Shown: positions 1 through 7,092, counted from the first letter of the stretch. The stretch is 47,363 bases of DNA from an uncultured Ruminococcus sp. (GCA_902798365.1 CADBWP010000022.1:1-47363); one strand, 5' to 3'. A program made the numbers and translations. Notes: generated by a model from the sequence alone, not told the origin.

Positions 1-120
1 AGATATTTTAACGGTAAACCTATTTTTGATTTCAAACCTCAGATGCTTTTAGACGCTCTGGGAGTGGAAATGAATGAGGGGAAATACAGGTATTACTACC
101 TGCTTGATGAGTTGTTTTGA
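1..120 (+). CDS. C-terminal fragment of an unidentified protein (runs off left edge)
   Basis: The window opens inside a reading frame that stays open for 39 codons and ends at a TGA at 118-120. The residues end in an aromatic-rich tail (KYRYYYLLDELF). I do not recognise the family. It converges with the doc-like gene on the other strand and overlaps that gene's 3' end by 25 bases. This fits the idea that a deletion brought the two 3' ends together. That it is coding rests only on the open frame and natural composition. Confidence 0.45.
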   Translation, partial: RYFNGKPIFDFKPQMLLDALGVEMNEGKYRYYYLLDELF

Positions 121-407
121 TAAAAGGACATGAGGTGCATAATGATTAATATAAGCAGAATCAGCATGACGTGGGCTCCGATCCGTTTGTTACCATCTGT
201 AAAAGGGTGATTGTTTATCAATCCAAAAGCAAGCCGTGCTGATTTTTGCTGAATTGTGGGGAACAATTCTTGATTGTCAAATTGTTGAAACGGCGCGTTA
301 TATGCGGAATCGAGCAATCCTTCGTCACGTAGTCCGTGTGAACCGCCTGTTTCTTCAATGAGCTGCTTATGGAGATCGATAATCTGTTCTTTACTGATAA
401 TTATCAT
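96..407 (-). CDS. doc: Doc-like toxin (Fic/Doc family) with replaced C-terminus
   Basis: The 103-residue product resembles Doc (death on curing), a Fic-fold kinase that phosphorylates elongation factor Tu and is neutralised by Phd. The Doc signature HPFTDGNKRIG is intact at about residues 67-77, giving the catalytic His and the phosphate-binding GNKR loop. Doc proteins normally continue for 45-50 residues after this motif with further helices. Here only about 26 residues follow, and after AHVMLILL they turn into an unrelated tail (HLMSFYQNNSSSR). The start codon overlaps the 3' end of the upstream phd-like gene by 4 bases, the usual antitoxin-toxin order. The motif is present but the C-terminal fold is lost, so the toxin may be inactive. 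Confidence 0.75.
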   Translation of the reverse strand: MIIISKEQIIDLHKQLIEETGGSHGLRDEGLLDSAYNAPFQQFDNQELFPTIQQKSARLAFGLINNHPFTDGNKRIGAHVMLILLILIIMHLMSFYQNNSSSR

Positions 408-646
408 TTGGCAAGAACCTCATAAGCTTCTCTGTTTTTGGCGATCAACCGCTTAGAGATAGCCATCACATCTTCGTCAGAGGCGAGTTGCTCCTTCTCG
501 GCTTGGCTGAACTCAACAATCAGATAACGAGGAACATTGTTTTTTAAGATGACAGCAGATCCGTTTTCATCAACAAGCCGTGCTACTTTTGAAAAGTTTT
601 GGTTGGCTTCTGTGATGGATACGAGGGTTTTTGTATTTATATTCAT
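404..646 (-). CDS. phd: Phd/YefM-type antitoxin
   Basis: The 80-residue protein starts MNINTKTLVSITEANQNFSK. This is typical of the Phd/YefM N-terminal DNA-binding domain, and the phrase VARLVDENGSAVILKNNVPRY is the conserved beta-turn region. The C-terminal third is acidic and helical (QLASDEDVMAIS), as expected for the toxin-binding tail. The start was chosen at 646 because an AAGGAGG Shine-Dalgarno lies seven bases upstream; the frame is open further but has no such signal. It overlaps the doc-like gene by 4 bases. A consensus-like promoter and a short palindrome precede it, fitting autoregulation of a Phd/Doc operon. Confidence 0.85.
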   Translation of the reverse strand: MNINTKTLVSITEANQNFSKVARLVDENGSAVILKNNVPRYLIVEFSQAEKEQLASDEDVMAISKRLIAKNREAYEVLAK

Positions 647-678
647 AGGATAGCCTCCTTCATTATTTAGAATCAAAT

Positions 679-694
679 AGGAGAAATATCTCCT
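679..694 (-). promoter_or_regulatory. Palindromic candidate Phd operator
   Basis: A perfect 6-bp inverted repeat, AGGAGA and TCTCCT with a 4-base centre, lies between the phd promoter and its start codon. Phd-type antitoxins bind short palindromes near their own promoter, so this is the likely autoregulatory operator. The binding is inferred. Confidence 0.5.
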
Positions 695-700
695 AAATTT

Positions 701-729
701 AGTATAAACAATTATTATAAAAAAGTCAA
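701..729 (-). promoter_or_regulatory. Sigma-A promoter of phd-doc
   Basis: On the minus strand, TTGACT and TATACT are separated by exactly 17 bases, about 55 bases upstream of the phd start codon. Confidence 0.75.
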
Positions 730-875
730 TGCTTTTCTGATAAGGGGTAACTGTACCAATTCCGTAGCATGACCGTTCTGTCACGAGGTATAAGCGCTCA
801 GAGTAAGATAACTGCAACGGAAAGACATACAAGCTCTTGAATAAAAGTTAGATGTTATAGCTTATGGAGGTAAAA

Positions 876-1664
876 ATGAGTAACAACACATTTTTGGAAA
901 ACTATTACAATGAATACGACGAGGACGGACGGCTTGCAGGCAACCGGATCGGCATAGTTGAATATCTTACGACACGCAGATATATAGATCGGCTGTTGAC
1001 CGGTGATTCCAAGATAGCGGAGATCGGCGCGGGAACGGGCAGATACAGCGTTACGCTTGCCAAAGAGGGCTATGATGTTACCGCAGTAGAGCTGGTACAG
1101 CACAATCTTGATATTCTTAACAGCAAGCTCGACGGAAGCGAGAGCATCAAAACCTATCCGGGCAACGCTCTCGACTTGAATATGCTTGAGGATAACACCT
1201 ATGATATTACTCTCCTGCTCGGTCCGATGTATCATCTGTATTCCGAAGAGGACAAGATAACCGCCCTCAAGGAGGCAGTCAGGATCACAAAGCGGGGCGG
1301 CTGTATTTTGGTCGCCTATTGCATGAACGAGGCGACGGTGATACAGTATGTTTTCGGCTGTAATCAGTTTAAATCGGTAATGGATTTGAACATGCTGACC
1401 GAGGATTGGAAGTGTATCAGCGAACCGAAAGACCTGTTTGAAATGGTGCGCACGGAGGATATCGAGCGTCTGAACGCAGCTGTTCCCGTTGAGCGAGTCA
1501 AGCTTGTCGCCACAGACGGCGCAAGCCGCTATGTCAGGGAATTTTTAGAAGATATGGACGATGAAACCTTTGAAAAATGGTTATCCTATCATTTTGCAAC
1601 CTGCGAAAGACAGGATTTGATAGGCGCAACCAATCACAGCTTGGATATTTTGAGAAAAGTATAA
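876..1664 (+). CDS. Class I SAM-dependent methyltransferase
   Basis: A 262-residue cytosolic protein with the Rossmann-fold methyltransferase signature: motif I at about residues 51-61 (AEIGAGTGRYS), the acidic end of strand 2 (VTAVELV), and a motif IV region around LLLGPMYHLYSEEDK. The PMYHL stretch is typical of the UbiE/Methyltransf_11-25 group. The substrate cannot be told from sequence. The start was set at 876 because GGAGG lies five bases upstream; an ATG at 864 would overlap that Shine-Dalgarno. It stands alone and is followed by a strong intrinsic terminator. Confidence 0.85.
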   Translation: MSNNTFLENYYNEYDEDGRLAGNRIGIVEYLTTRRYIDRLLTGDSKIAEIGAGTGRYSVTLAKEGYDVTAVELVQHNLDILNSKLDGSESIKTYPGNALDLNMLEDNTYDITLLLGPMYHLYSEEDKITALKEAVRITKRGGCILVAYCMNEATVIQYVFGCNQFKSVMDLNMLTEDWKCISEPKDLFEMVRTEDIERLNAAVPVERVKLVATDGASRYVREFLEDMDDETFEKWLSYHFATCERQDLIGATNHSLDILRKV

Positions 1665-1678
1665 CGACACAAACGAGC

Positions 1679-1726
1679 ATCGGGCGAAGATGGATTTTTA
1701 AATTCACCTTCGCCCGATTGATTTTT
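1679..1726 (+). terminator. Intrinsic terminator after the methyltransferase
   Basis: An 11-bp perfect stem (ATCGGGCGAAG with CTTCGCCCGAT) is followed by TGATTTTTG. It lies 15 bases after the methyltransferase stop. Confidence 0.8.
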
Positions 1727-1765
1727 GCAAAATATTAACGGAAACTCTTACTCTTTTTCACCGGT

Positions 1766-2270
1766 TCAGCATAAGCATTTATAATCGGTATATTCTACAA
1801 CACCCTGAATATGGTCGAGCGCACCGGCAACAAGCTCCTTCACCATCAGGCACTCCGGCGCAGGAAGTCCTACGCTTTCGCCTGCAATGATACCGAAATC
1901 GGCTGAGGTCTGAAAACCGCGGCTTCTGTAATTCTGCGGATTCAATGATTTCTTTTGAAATATGCTGCCGCTGCCATTCGATTTTGACGGCAACAGGACT
2001 AAGCAACAAAAGCTCATCCCTGTATTTTCCTCCGAGGTGGAAGCCTGAGAACAAAGCGTATCCGATCACTTCGTCCTCGTCGTTCACCATGATCAGTTCC
2101 AGTTCGGGGATGTAGGTGCTCATTGAACGGGTTTCCTTTATCAGCCTGACGACCAAATCCGCTTCCTCCTCGTTTGACCAATCGGCAAAACTCCTTCTTA
2201 CCATGTCTAATGACGGTTTTAAATATTTATCTTCCATTGATTTGATGATTCTTTTCAACTCAATACACAT
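1766..2270 (-). pseudogene. GNAT N-acetyltransferase, frameshifted by an internal deletion
   Basis: Two adjacent frames together encode one GNAT enzyme. The first gives ELELIMVNDEDEVIGYALF, then LLLLSPVAVK and QRQHISKEIIE, which are the beta4 strand and the acetyl-CoA-binding region. At about position 1930-1940 the match jumps to another frame, which supplies NPQNYRSRGFQTSADFGI and then LPAPECLMVKELVAGAL. The usual 12-16 residues between these parts (the segment ending LVEGNP) are missing, so a deletion of roughly 40-50 bases that is not a multiple of three has broken the gene. The start is uncertain: 2270 (MCIEL, overlapping the end of rsgA) or 2237. Probably non-functional unless the deletion is an assembly error. 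Confidence 0.8.
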
Positions 2271-3297
2271 CCTTTCTCTTTTTTCTTTCGCTGATTGCGA
2301 TACTCTTGAAAAACTGTTCCTTCTGTCTGCGATAATCCGCAGCGTCACCGCTGTATTTTGCCTCGGCTTTTATCTTTTTATAACTTTCAAAGCGGCTCAA
2401 ACTCAACTCGCCGTTTTCAATCGCCCTGCGTACGGCGCAGCCGGGCTCGTTTTCGTGCCTGCAATCGCGGAATCTGCACATATGCGCAAGCTTTTCCACG
2501 TCGGAAAAAGCGTCGTCCAAGCCTTCGGTGACGTCCCACATACCGAGCTCACGCATACCGGGAGTATCAATGATCATCACGCCGTTTTGGAGCATGATCA
2601 GCTCACGGTGGGTAGTGGTGTGTCTGCCCTTGCTGTCGTCCTCACGGATACCGCCCTCGTCCATAATTATTTTACCTGCAAGCGCATTGACAAGGCTCGA
2701 TTTGCCAACGCCGGAAGACCCCAAAAACACAAGCGTTTTTCCTTTTTGTAAATAGGGCGAAAGCTCCTCCGTTCCGTAGCCCGTTTTGGCGCTGACAATA
2801 CAGGTTGGGACATTCTCCGCCACACGGCTCGTTTCGAGAATATAAGGCAGATAATCATCGGTCAGATCAGCCTTTGTCAAAACGATCACAGGCTCAGCCT
2901 TTGACTGACGGGCAGCGGTAAGGTAGCGCTCCAGCCGCTTGGTGTTAAAGTCGTGATTGAGCGACTGCATAATAAAAACATAGTCAAAATTCGCGGCAAC
3001 AGCCTGTTCTCCCCTGCCCTTGTCAGGGTCACGGCGAGAAAAGTAGGTTCTGCGCTCCAGCGTTTTGATAATGCGGCTGTCACCGCTGTTGTTGCGATCG
3101 ATCAGCACAAAATCGCCCACCGTCGGGAAAACCTCGTTCTCGTAATAGTATTCCTTTCCCTTTAACTGAGCGTAGCCCTCGCCAAAATCGGACACGATGG
3201 CAAACCGTCCCTTGTGAACGGCAGTAATTCGCGCAGGTGTGCCGATACTTTCGTTAGAATTGATCTCATAATCAAATCCGTAATCTTTAATATTCAA
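2260..3297 (-). CDS. rsgA: Ribosome small-subunit-dependent GTPase A
   Basis: RsgA (YjeQ) is a circularly permuted GTPase that checks late 30S subunit maturation. The 345-residue product has an N-terminal OB fold (about 20-85), then the GTPase motifs in permuted order: G4 TKAD at 141-144, G5 near 169, G1 GSSGVGKSS at 193-201, G3 DTPG at 244-247. The zinc-binding set C274, C279, H281, C287 follows. The start is a TTG at 3297 with GGAGG eight bases upstream; no ATG fits that signal. The gene is monocistronic with the broken GNAT gene. A 350-base leader with its own promoter, a mini-ORF and terminators precedes it. It is not next to prkC/stp, the usual place of the core rsgA in Firmicutes, so it may be a second, accessory copy. 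Confidence 0.93.
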   Translation of the reverse strand: MNIKDYGFDYEINSNESIGTPARITAVHKGRFAIVSDFGEGYAQLKGKEYYYENEVFPTVGDFVLIDRNNSGDSRIIKTLERRTYFSRRDPDKGRGEQAVAANFDYVFIMQSLNHDFNTKRLERYLTAARQSKAEPVIVLTKADLTDDYLPYILETSRVAENVPTCIVSAKTGYGTEELSPYLQKGKTLVFLGSSGVGKSSLVNALAGKIIMDEGGIREDDSKGRHTTTHRELIMLQNGVMIIDTPGMRELGMWDVTEGLDDAFSDVEKLAHMCRFRDCRHENEPGCAVRRAIENGELSLSRFESYKKIKAEAKYSGDAADYRRQKEQFFKSIAISERKKRKDVY

Positions 3298-3308
3298 TGT
3301 ATATTCCT

Positions 3309-3355
3309 CCAAATTCAGTATTATATGATTCAAAATAAGTGCTAACTGAATTTGG
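3309..3355 (-). promoter_or_regulatory. Perfect 11-bp inverted repeat flanking the rsgA -10 and RBS
   Basis: CCAAATTCAGT and ACTGAATTTGG form a perfect 11-bp repeat with a 25-base centre. On the transcribed strand the 3' arm ends in the first two bases of the rsgA GGAGG. The centre contains TATAAT, a possible promoter -10. It could be an operator or a hairpin masking the ribosome-binding site. Confidence 0.55.
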
Positions 3356-3356
3356 C

Positions 3357-3399
3357 AAATTAAAACGCCGCAGCAACCCGTTCGGGAATTACTGCGGCG
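3357..3399 (-). terminator. Second intrinsic terminator in the rsgA leader
   Basis: An 8-bp GC-rich stem (CGCCGCAG with CTGCGGCG) is followed on the minus strand by TTTTAATTT, about 60 bases before the rsgA start. It would end transcripts that begin at 3623-3651. Confidence 0.75.
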
Positions 3400-3414
3400 T
3401 GCCGGATATTTTCG

Positions 3415-3446
3415 GACAAAAGAAAGCACACCCTCCTCGAGTGTGC
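3415..3446 (-). terminator. First intrinsic terminator in the rsgA leader
   Basis: On the minus strand GCACAC pairs with GTGTGC around a nine-base loop, followed by TTTCTTTTG. The stem is short but GC-rich and the U-tract is good. Confidence 0.55.
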
Positions 3447-3616
3447 CGTAAGCAGTCAAAAATCACGAAAGGTTACATTAAGCGGCACAACAAAAGCAGG
3501 AGCTTTTCGTCCCTAAGCTTAAAGCGTGCCAATATTCAGTTAGCCGTAATATACCTCATATACAGCCATAGTCATTCTCCTTTCGCATTTGCCGGTTTTC
3601 TTCGTCGGCAAATTTC
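3447..3616 (-). ncRNA. Structured 5' leader upstream of rsgA
   Basis: The transcript from the promoter at 3623-3651 shows several possible stems before the two terminators. ATTTGCCG pairs with CGGCAAAT at 3587-3613, just before the mini-ORF RBS. GGCAC pairs with GTGCC around an inner helix just after the mini-ORF. The arrangement of promoter, mini-ORF, alternative stems and terminators is that of attenuation leaders. It does not look like a known riboswitch class to me. The pairings were found by eye only. Confidence 0.45.
3540..3569 (-). CDS. Nine-residue leader peptide MAVYEVYYG
   Basis: An ATG at 3569 preceded by AAAGGAG at normal spacing opens a nine-codon frame encoding MAVYEVYYG, ending in TAA. 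Three of nine residues are tyrosine. It is the first start codon after a consensus promoter and lies between two stem structures, so it looks like an upstream ORF used for sensing translation rather than a product in itself. It could instead be the 5' stub of a lost gene. Confidence 0.5.
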   Translation of the reverse strand: MAVYEVYYG

Positions 3617-3622
3617 ACCGAT

Positions 3623-3651
3623 AGTATAACATTGCTATTTCGTTTTGTCAA
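3623..3651 (-). promoter_or_regulatory. Strong sigma-A promoter of the rsgA leader
   Basis: On the minus strand TTGACA and TATACT are separated by exactly 17 bases. The predicted start lies about 45 bases before the mini-ORF. Confidence 0.8.
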
Positions 3652-3706
3652 TAGGTTTTTTTAGCTATTTGAAAACGCCGCCTATCCGGGCATACATTTG
3701 CGGTTT

Positions 3707-4120
3707 TTATATCAATACCCCTTTGCAATGGTCGATCTCGTGTTGTATGATCTGTGCGGTAAAGCCTGTATAGGTCTTTGTTTTCCACCGAAAGCTGTCG
3801 TCCTGATATTTCACCTTGATAACTTGATACCGCGTGGTTTTTCGCGGTGCGCCGAGGAGCGACAGACAGCCCTCTTCTGTTTCATAAGCCGCCGCTTTTG
3901 AGATGATCTCCGGGTTGTACATCACGGTATATTTGCCGCTGTCGTTGAACGCAATAATACACACGGTTTTGCCTATCATATTCGCCGCCATGCCCACGCA
4001 GGTCTCGCGGTGCGCCATGAGTGTGTCGAGCAGATCACGCGCAACTGCGGCGTCCTCTTTTGCGGCGGACTTTGATTTGATACCCAAGAACAGCGGGTCG
4101 TGAACCAATTCTCTAACCAT
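3707..4120 (-). CDS. def: Peptide deformylase (short clostridial type)
   Basis: A metalloenzyme that removes the formyl group from new protein N-termini. All three deformylase motifs are present in 137 residues: motif 1 GMAANMIG (43-50), motif 2 EEGCLS (82-87, C85 a metal ligand) and motif 3 QHEIDH (H127 and H131 as ligands, E128 catalytic). In motif 1 the usual glutamine is a methionine (M48), which I recall from other short clostridial deformylases; it could also mark altered activity. The start at 4120 was chosen because AGAAGG lies seven bases upstream. Its neighbours do not include fmt, the usual partner, so it may be a secondary copy. Confidence 0.88.
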   Translation of the reverse strand: MVRELVHDPLFLGIKSKSAAKEDAAVARDLLDTLMAHRETCVGMAANMIGKTVCIIAFNDSGKYTVMYNPEIISKAAAYETEEGCLSLLGAPRKTTRYQVIKVKYQDDSFRWKTKTYTGFTAQIIQHEIDHCKGVLI

Positions 4121-4276
4121 TTTTTGACCTTCTTTTATTCTAAATTTGGCAAACAGCATTTTATGCACCGCGAAATGTACTCAGAACTTGATCAAGCGGT
4201 CTAACCTATTTTATAACAAATATTCAGAGTTGACAAGTACCCGTTTTGAGTTATACACGTCAATCAAAGAAACCTG

Positions 4277-4305
4277 TTGAAAACATCAAAAAATTCTGAT
4301 ATTAT
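4277..4305 (+). promoter_or_regulatory. Sigma-A promoter of the Vat-like gene
   Basis: TTGAAA and TATTAT are separated by exactly 17 bases, ending about 35 bases before the start codon. A second candidate (TTGACA, 16 bases, TATACA) lies upstream, ending near 4256. Confidence 0.55.
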
Positions 4306-4340
4306 TAGAGTATCAAAGCACGGGAGCGAAGCTTATTGTG

Positions 4341-4994
4341 ATGATGAATGATATTAAACCCGACCCCGATTCGGTTTATCCGATAAAAGGGTATGACAAA
4401 GAAATCTACATCAAGCCCACGATCACAAATCCCAACATCATCGTCGGCGATTTTTCCTACATTGCCGATTCCGATTTTGAAAGTCACGTCACACATCTTT
4501 ATGATTGGAACGGCGATAAGCTGATTATCGGAAAATTCTGCCAGATCGCGTCGGGCGTTGAGTTTGTGATGAACGGCGCGAATCATCAGATGAACGCCGC
4601 AACGACCTATCCGTTTTATACCTTGGAAGGATGGAACATGGAGCCTCCCGATAAGACCGACCTGCCGATCAAGGGCGATACGGTCATCGGGAATGACGTT
4701 TGGATAGGGCAGAATGCGGTTATTCTCCCGGGCGTTCACATCGGCGACGGCGCGATAATCGGCGCAAACAGCGTTGTGGGAAGCGATGTTGCACCCTATA
4801 CGATTGTTGCGGGGAACCCGGCAAAGGTCTTGCGCAGGCGCTTTGACGACGAGATGACAGGTTTGCTGCTGTCTTTTAAGTGGTGGGACAAAAGCGTTGA
4901 TGAAATAAACCGGCTTATCCCGTTACTTACCTGCAACGACTTGGAAAAGGTTCGGGAGAAGCTGAAGGCGGAGTGTTCAAAATGCTCAGGGTAA
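4341..4994 (+). CDS. Vat/CatB-like xenobiotic O-acetyltransferase (hexapeptide repeat)
   Basis: The 217-residue product belongs to the left-handed beta-helix acetyltransferases of the Vat (streptogramin A) and XAT (chloramphenicol) type. It has the hallmark N-terminal region (NIIVGDFSYIADSD), the loop around NGANHQMNAATTYPF with its catalytic His, hexapeptide repeats (VIGNDVWIGQNAVILPGV, IGDGAIIGANSVV) and the ending VAGNPAKVLRRRF. Homologues in gut clostridia are common and many are not proven resistance enzymes, so resistance is only a possibility. The start is uncertain among GTG 4338, ATG 4341 and ATG 4344; GGGAG lies at 4322-4326. The next gene overlaps its end by 13 bases. Confidence 0.9.
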   Translation: MMNDIKPDPDSVYPIKGYDKEIYIKPTITNPNIIVGDFSYIADSDFESHVTHLYDWNGDKLIIGKFCQIASGVEFVMNGANHQMNAATTYPFYTLEGWNMEPPDKTDLPIKGDTVIGNDVWIGQNAVILPGVHIGDGAIIGANSVVGSDVAPYTIVAGNPAKVLRRRFDDEMTGLLLSFKWWDKSVDEINRLIPLLTCNDLEKVREKLKAECSKCSG

Positions 4995-5416
4995 AAAAGC
5001 GCACTTTGTTATTGATCGCAGGCATCGTATGGTTCGCAGCGGGCTTTAACGTCGCGCGGTTAGGGGTCATATCCTATCTTGCCATCGAACAGCAATGGTA
5101 TTGGTATCTCTTATCCGTCGTGGTATTCCTGCTGTTCGGCGCAATGTTTTACAGGATGACCAAAAAGCACACCAAGCGGATCACGGGCTACCGTGAGGAG
5201 CGGCAGCCGTTTTTGCGTTTCTTCGATTTGAAAGCGTATATCATCATGGCTGTGATGATGGGCGGTGGCATCGGACTCCGCGCCGCAGGCGTTTTTCCCG
5301 ATTGGTTCGTCGCGTTTTTCTACACCGGGCTCGGGTGCGCTCTGGCGCTGTCAGGGGTTTTGTTTATTGTGAATTTCATCTGCAACGAATTGATGAAAAC
5401 AGCGCGGAATACTTGA
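4982..5416 (+). CDS. Small four-helix integral membrane protein
   Basis: A 144-residue protein with about four hydrophobic segments: near residues 8-28 (TLLLIAGIVWFAAGFNVARL), 36-55, 83-100 and 108-133. A basic cytosolic loop (RMTKKHTKRITGYREER) separates the halves. I do not recognise the family. The start at 4982 fits GGCGGAG eight bases upstream and puts the start inside the end of the acetyltransferase gene, so the two are translationally coupled. Confidence 0.75.
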   Translation: MLRVKKRTLLLIAGIVWFAAGFNVARLGVISYLAIEQQWYWYLLSVVVFLLFGAMFYRMTKKHTKRITGYREERQPFLRFFDLKAYIIMAVMMGGGIGLRAAGVFPDWFVAFFYTGLGCALALSGVLFIVNFICNELMKTARNT

Positions 5417-5611
5417 TTCTCAAATCAGCAAGATAAATCGGAATTTGCAGAGAAACGAAGATACCTTTGGGGGACGCATAATGAAAAAAACTTTATAAAA
5501 TCCTTTTTTGAAAACTACAATAAAGATTTGCAAAAACTGCTGATTGCACCCTTTGATATTAATTTGGGTTATTCCGTTTAGAAACTTGCAAATACTTTTT
5601 TGGTGATCATT

Positions 5612-5692
5612 ATGATTATTGAACACATCGCAATGTATGTAAATGACTTGGAAGCCGCCTGCCCGATGATTGGGGCGACGGCTGTGATATAG
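5612..5692 (+). pseudogene. N-terminal remnant of a VOC/glyoxalase-family gene
   Basis: The first 16 codons read MIIEHIAMYVNDLEAA, the characteristic first beta strand and helix of glyoxalase/bleomycin-resistance (VOC) proteins. The frame then turns into unrelated residues and stops after 26 codons, just before the nitrilase-family gene. Full VOC proteins have about 120-140 residues, so about 100 codons were lost. The stretch 5417-5611 before it is AT-rich and holds an open frame without a start codon that I cannot assign. Confidence 0.65.
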
Positions 5693-5705
5693 CGAGGAAA
5701 ATGAA

Positions 5706-6539
5706 ATGATCTTTAAGGTTGCTGTTCTTCAAAAACGTTCCCAAAACCGGGCGTATGAAGAAAACATTGATACAATTATCAAATACATGACAGAAGCAAA
5801 AAGGAACAACGCGGATATTCTTTTGCTGCCCGAGTGCTTTGTCACCGGCTATGATCTGACTATCGCTAACGATTCGGCTGTTTGTGAAAAGGATTTAAAG
5901 CCGCTTTGCGATGCCGCCCAAGCAATAGGGCTCGGACTTGTGGCAACCGCATTGACAAAGGGCAAAAGCAGCCCTCAAAACTCTGCTTTTGTTATCGGCA
6001 AAAATGGCGAATTACTGATGAAGTATTCCAAGGTTCACACCTGTGACTTTGCCGACGAAAGAGCGTTGGAGCCGGGAACCGAGTTTAGAGTCTGTGACTT
6101 TGACGGCGTAAAAATCGGCTTGATGATCTGCTATGACAGAGAATATCCCGAGAGCGCAAGGATCCTTATGCTCAAGGGCGCAGAGATCATTCTGGTTCCC
6201 AACGATTGCGTCAGTATGCGCCCCCGCTTACAGGCTCTATCCACAAGGGCGTATGAGAACATGTGCGGCGTTGCGATGGCGAATCCCAACGGCAAAAACG
6301 CAGGCAACTCCTGTGCGTTCAGCCCGATTTGCTGGGACGACAACGGCAAATGTGCGGACAACACTCTGCTGCTCGCCGACGCCGAAACAGAGGGCTTGTT
6401 TTACGCCGATTTCGATATGGACAAGCTCCGCTCGTATCGTGAGCGCGAAATGATGGGAAACACGTTCAGAAAAGTAAACGCTTATTCAACGCTGCTCAGC
6501 GATGAAATAAAATATCCGTTTATCAGGGAGGTAAAATAA
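5706..6539 (+). CDS. Carbon-nitrogen hydrolase (nitrilase superfamily)
   Basis: The 277-residue protein has the Glu-Lys-Cys triad of the nitrilase superfamily: E43 in LLLPECFVTGYD, K109 in KYSKVHTCDFADE and C142 in GLMICYDREYPES. Such enzymes hydrolyse amides (amidases, N-carbamoyl hydrolases, omega-amidases); the exact substrate is not predictable. The GLMICYDREYPE box is closest to the aliphatic amidase/carbamoylputrescine amidase-like group. It lies two bases before a GNAT gene and probably shares its transcript. Confidence 0.88.
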   Translation: MIFKVAVLQKRSQNRAYEENIDTIIKYMTEAKRNNADILLLPECFVTGYDLTIANDSAVCEKDLKPLCDAAQAIGLGLVATALTKGKSSPQNSAFVIGKNGELLMKYSKVHTCDFADERALEPGTEFRVCDFDGVKIGLMICYDREYPESARILMLKGAEIILVPNDCVSMRPRLQALSTRAYENMCGVAMANPNGKNAGNSCAFSPICWDDNGKCADNTLLLADAETEGLFYADFDMDKLRSYREREMMGNTFRKVNAYSTLLSDEIKYPFIREVK

Positions 6540-6540
6540 A

Positions 6541-7047
6541 ATGCTTAAGCTAAGACCATATAAAGGCTGCGACGCACAGGCGATCGCAAAATGGGTACAG
6601 GATAAGGATGTATTCACGGTTTGGGGCGGAGAACGGTTCGGCGACTACCCCGTCACGGCAGATGTCATTGACGAAAAATATCGTAAGCATAACGGCGACT
6701 GCACGGAGCCGGACAATTTTTATCCGTGGACTGCCTTTGATGACAACGGAGCCGTCGGTCATTTTATAATGAGATATATAAACGGCGATAAAAGGGTGAT
6801 AAGGTTCGGCTGGGTAGTCGTTGACAGCTCTGTAAGAGGCAAGGGATACGGAACCGAAATGCTCCGCTTGGGGTTAAAATACGCCTTTGAAATACTCGGC
6901 GCAGAGAAGGTTACAATAGGCGTTGTTGAAAACAACACGCGCGCTCACCAATGCTACAAAAAGGTCGGCTTTGCCGACGTAGGCGTAACAGAGGACGAGC
7001 GTTGGAATATTATTGAAATGGAAATCAATAAAGCTGATTGGAGCTGA
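6541..7047 (+). CDS. GNAT family N-acetyltransferase
   Basis: A 168-residue RimJ/RimL-like acetyltransferase. The acetyl-CoA-binding motif A is clear (VVDSSVRGKGYGTEMLRLGL, about residues 96-115), followed by VTIGVVENNTRAHQCYKKVGF, the motif B strand and helix with the conserved Asn and Tyr. GGAGG lies eight bases before the start codon. The acceptor substrate is unknown; pairing with the amidohydrolase suggests small-molecule amine or amide metabolism. Confidence 0.88.
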   Translation: MLKLRPYKGCDAQAIAKWVQDKDVFTVWGGERFGDYPVTADVIDEKYRKHNGDCTEPDNFYPWTAFDDNGAVGHFIMRYINGDKRVIRFGWVVVDSSVRGKGYGTEMLRLGLKYAFEILGAEKVTIGVVENNTRAHQCYKKVGFADVGVTEDERWNIIEMEINKADWS

Positions 7048-7062
7048 ATGTGTAATAACAAA

Positions 7063-7092
7063 GGCGGCGCAAAATTCGTTTTGTCAGCCGCC
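7063..7092 (+). terminator. Hairpin after the GNAT gene, weak terminator
   Basis: GGCGGC pairs with GCCGCC, with an inner CAAAA/TTTTG helix and a TTCG loop. There is no T-run after it, so its terminator role is uncertain. A second imperfect stem (CCGTAT with ATACGG) follows near 7105-7132. Confidence 0.4.

Noticed and set aside
3339-3629. Open frame of 96 codons on the + strand in the rsgA leader
   Set aside because: It crosses two hairpins and a promoter on the other strand, with no family-like residues.
5420-5626. Open frame of 68 codons on the - strand between the membrane protein and the nitrilase gene
   Set aside because: No RBS, AT-rich low-complexity residues, and it overlaps the VOC remnant, which is better supported on the + strand.
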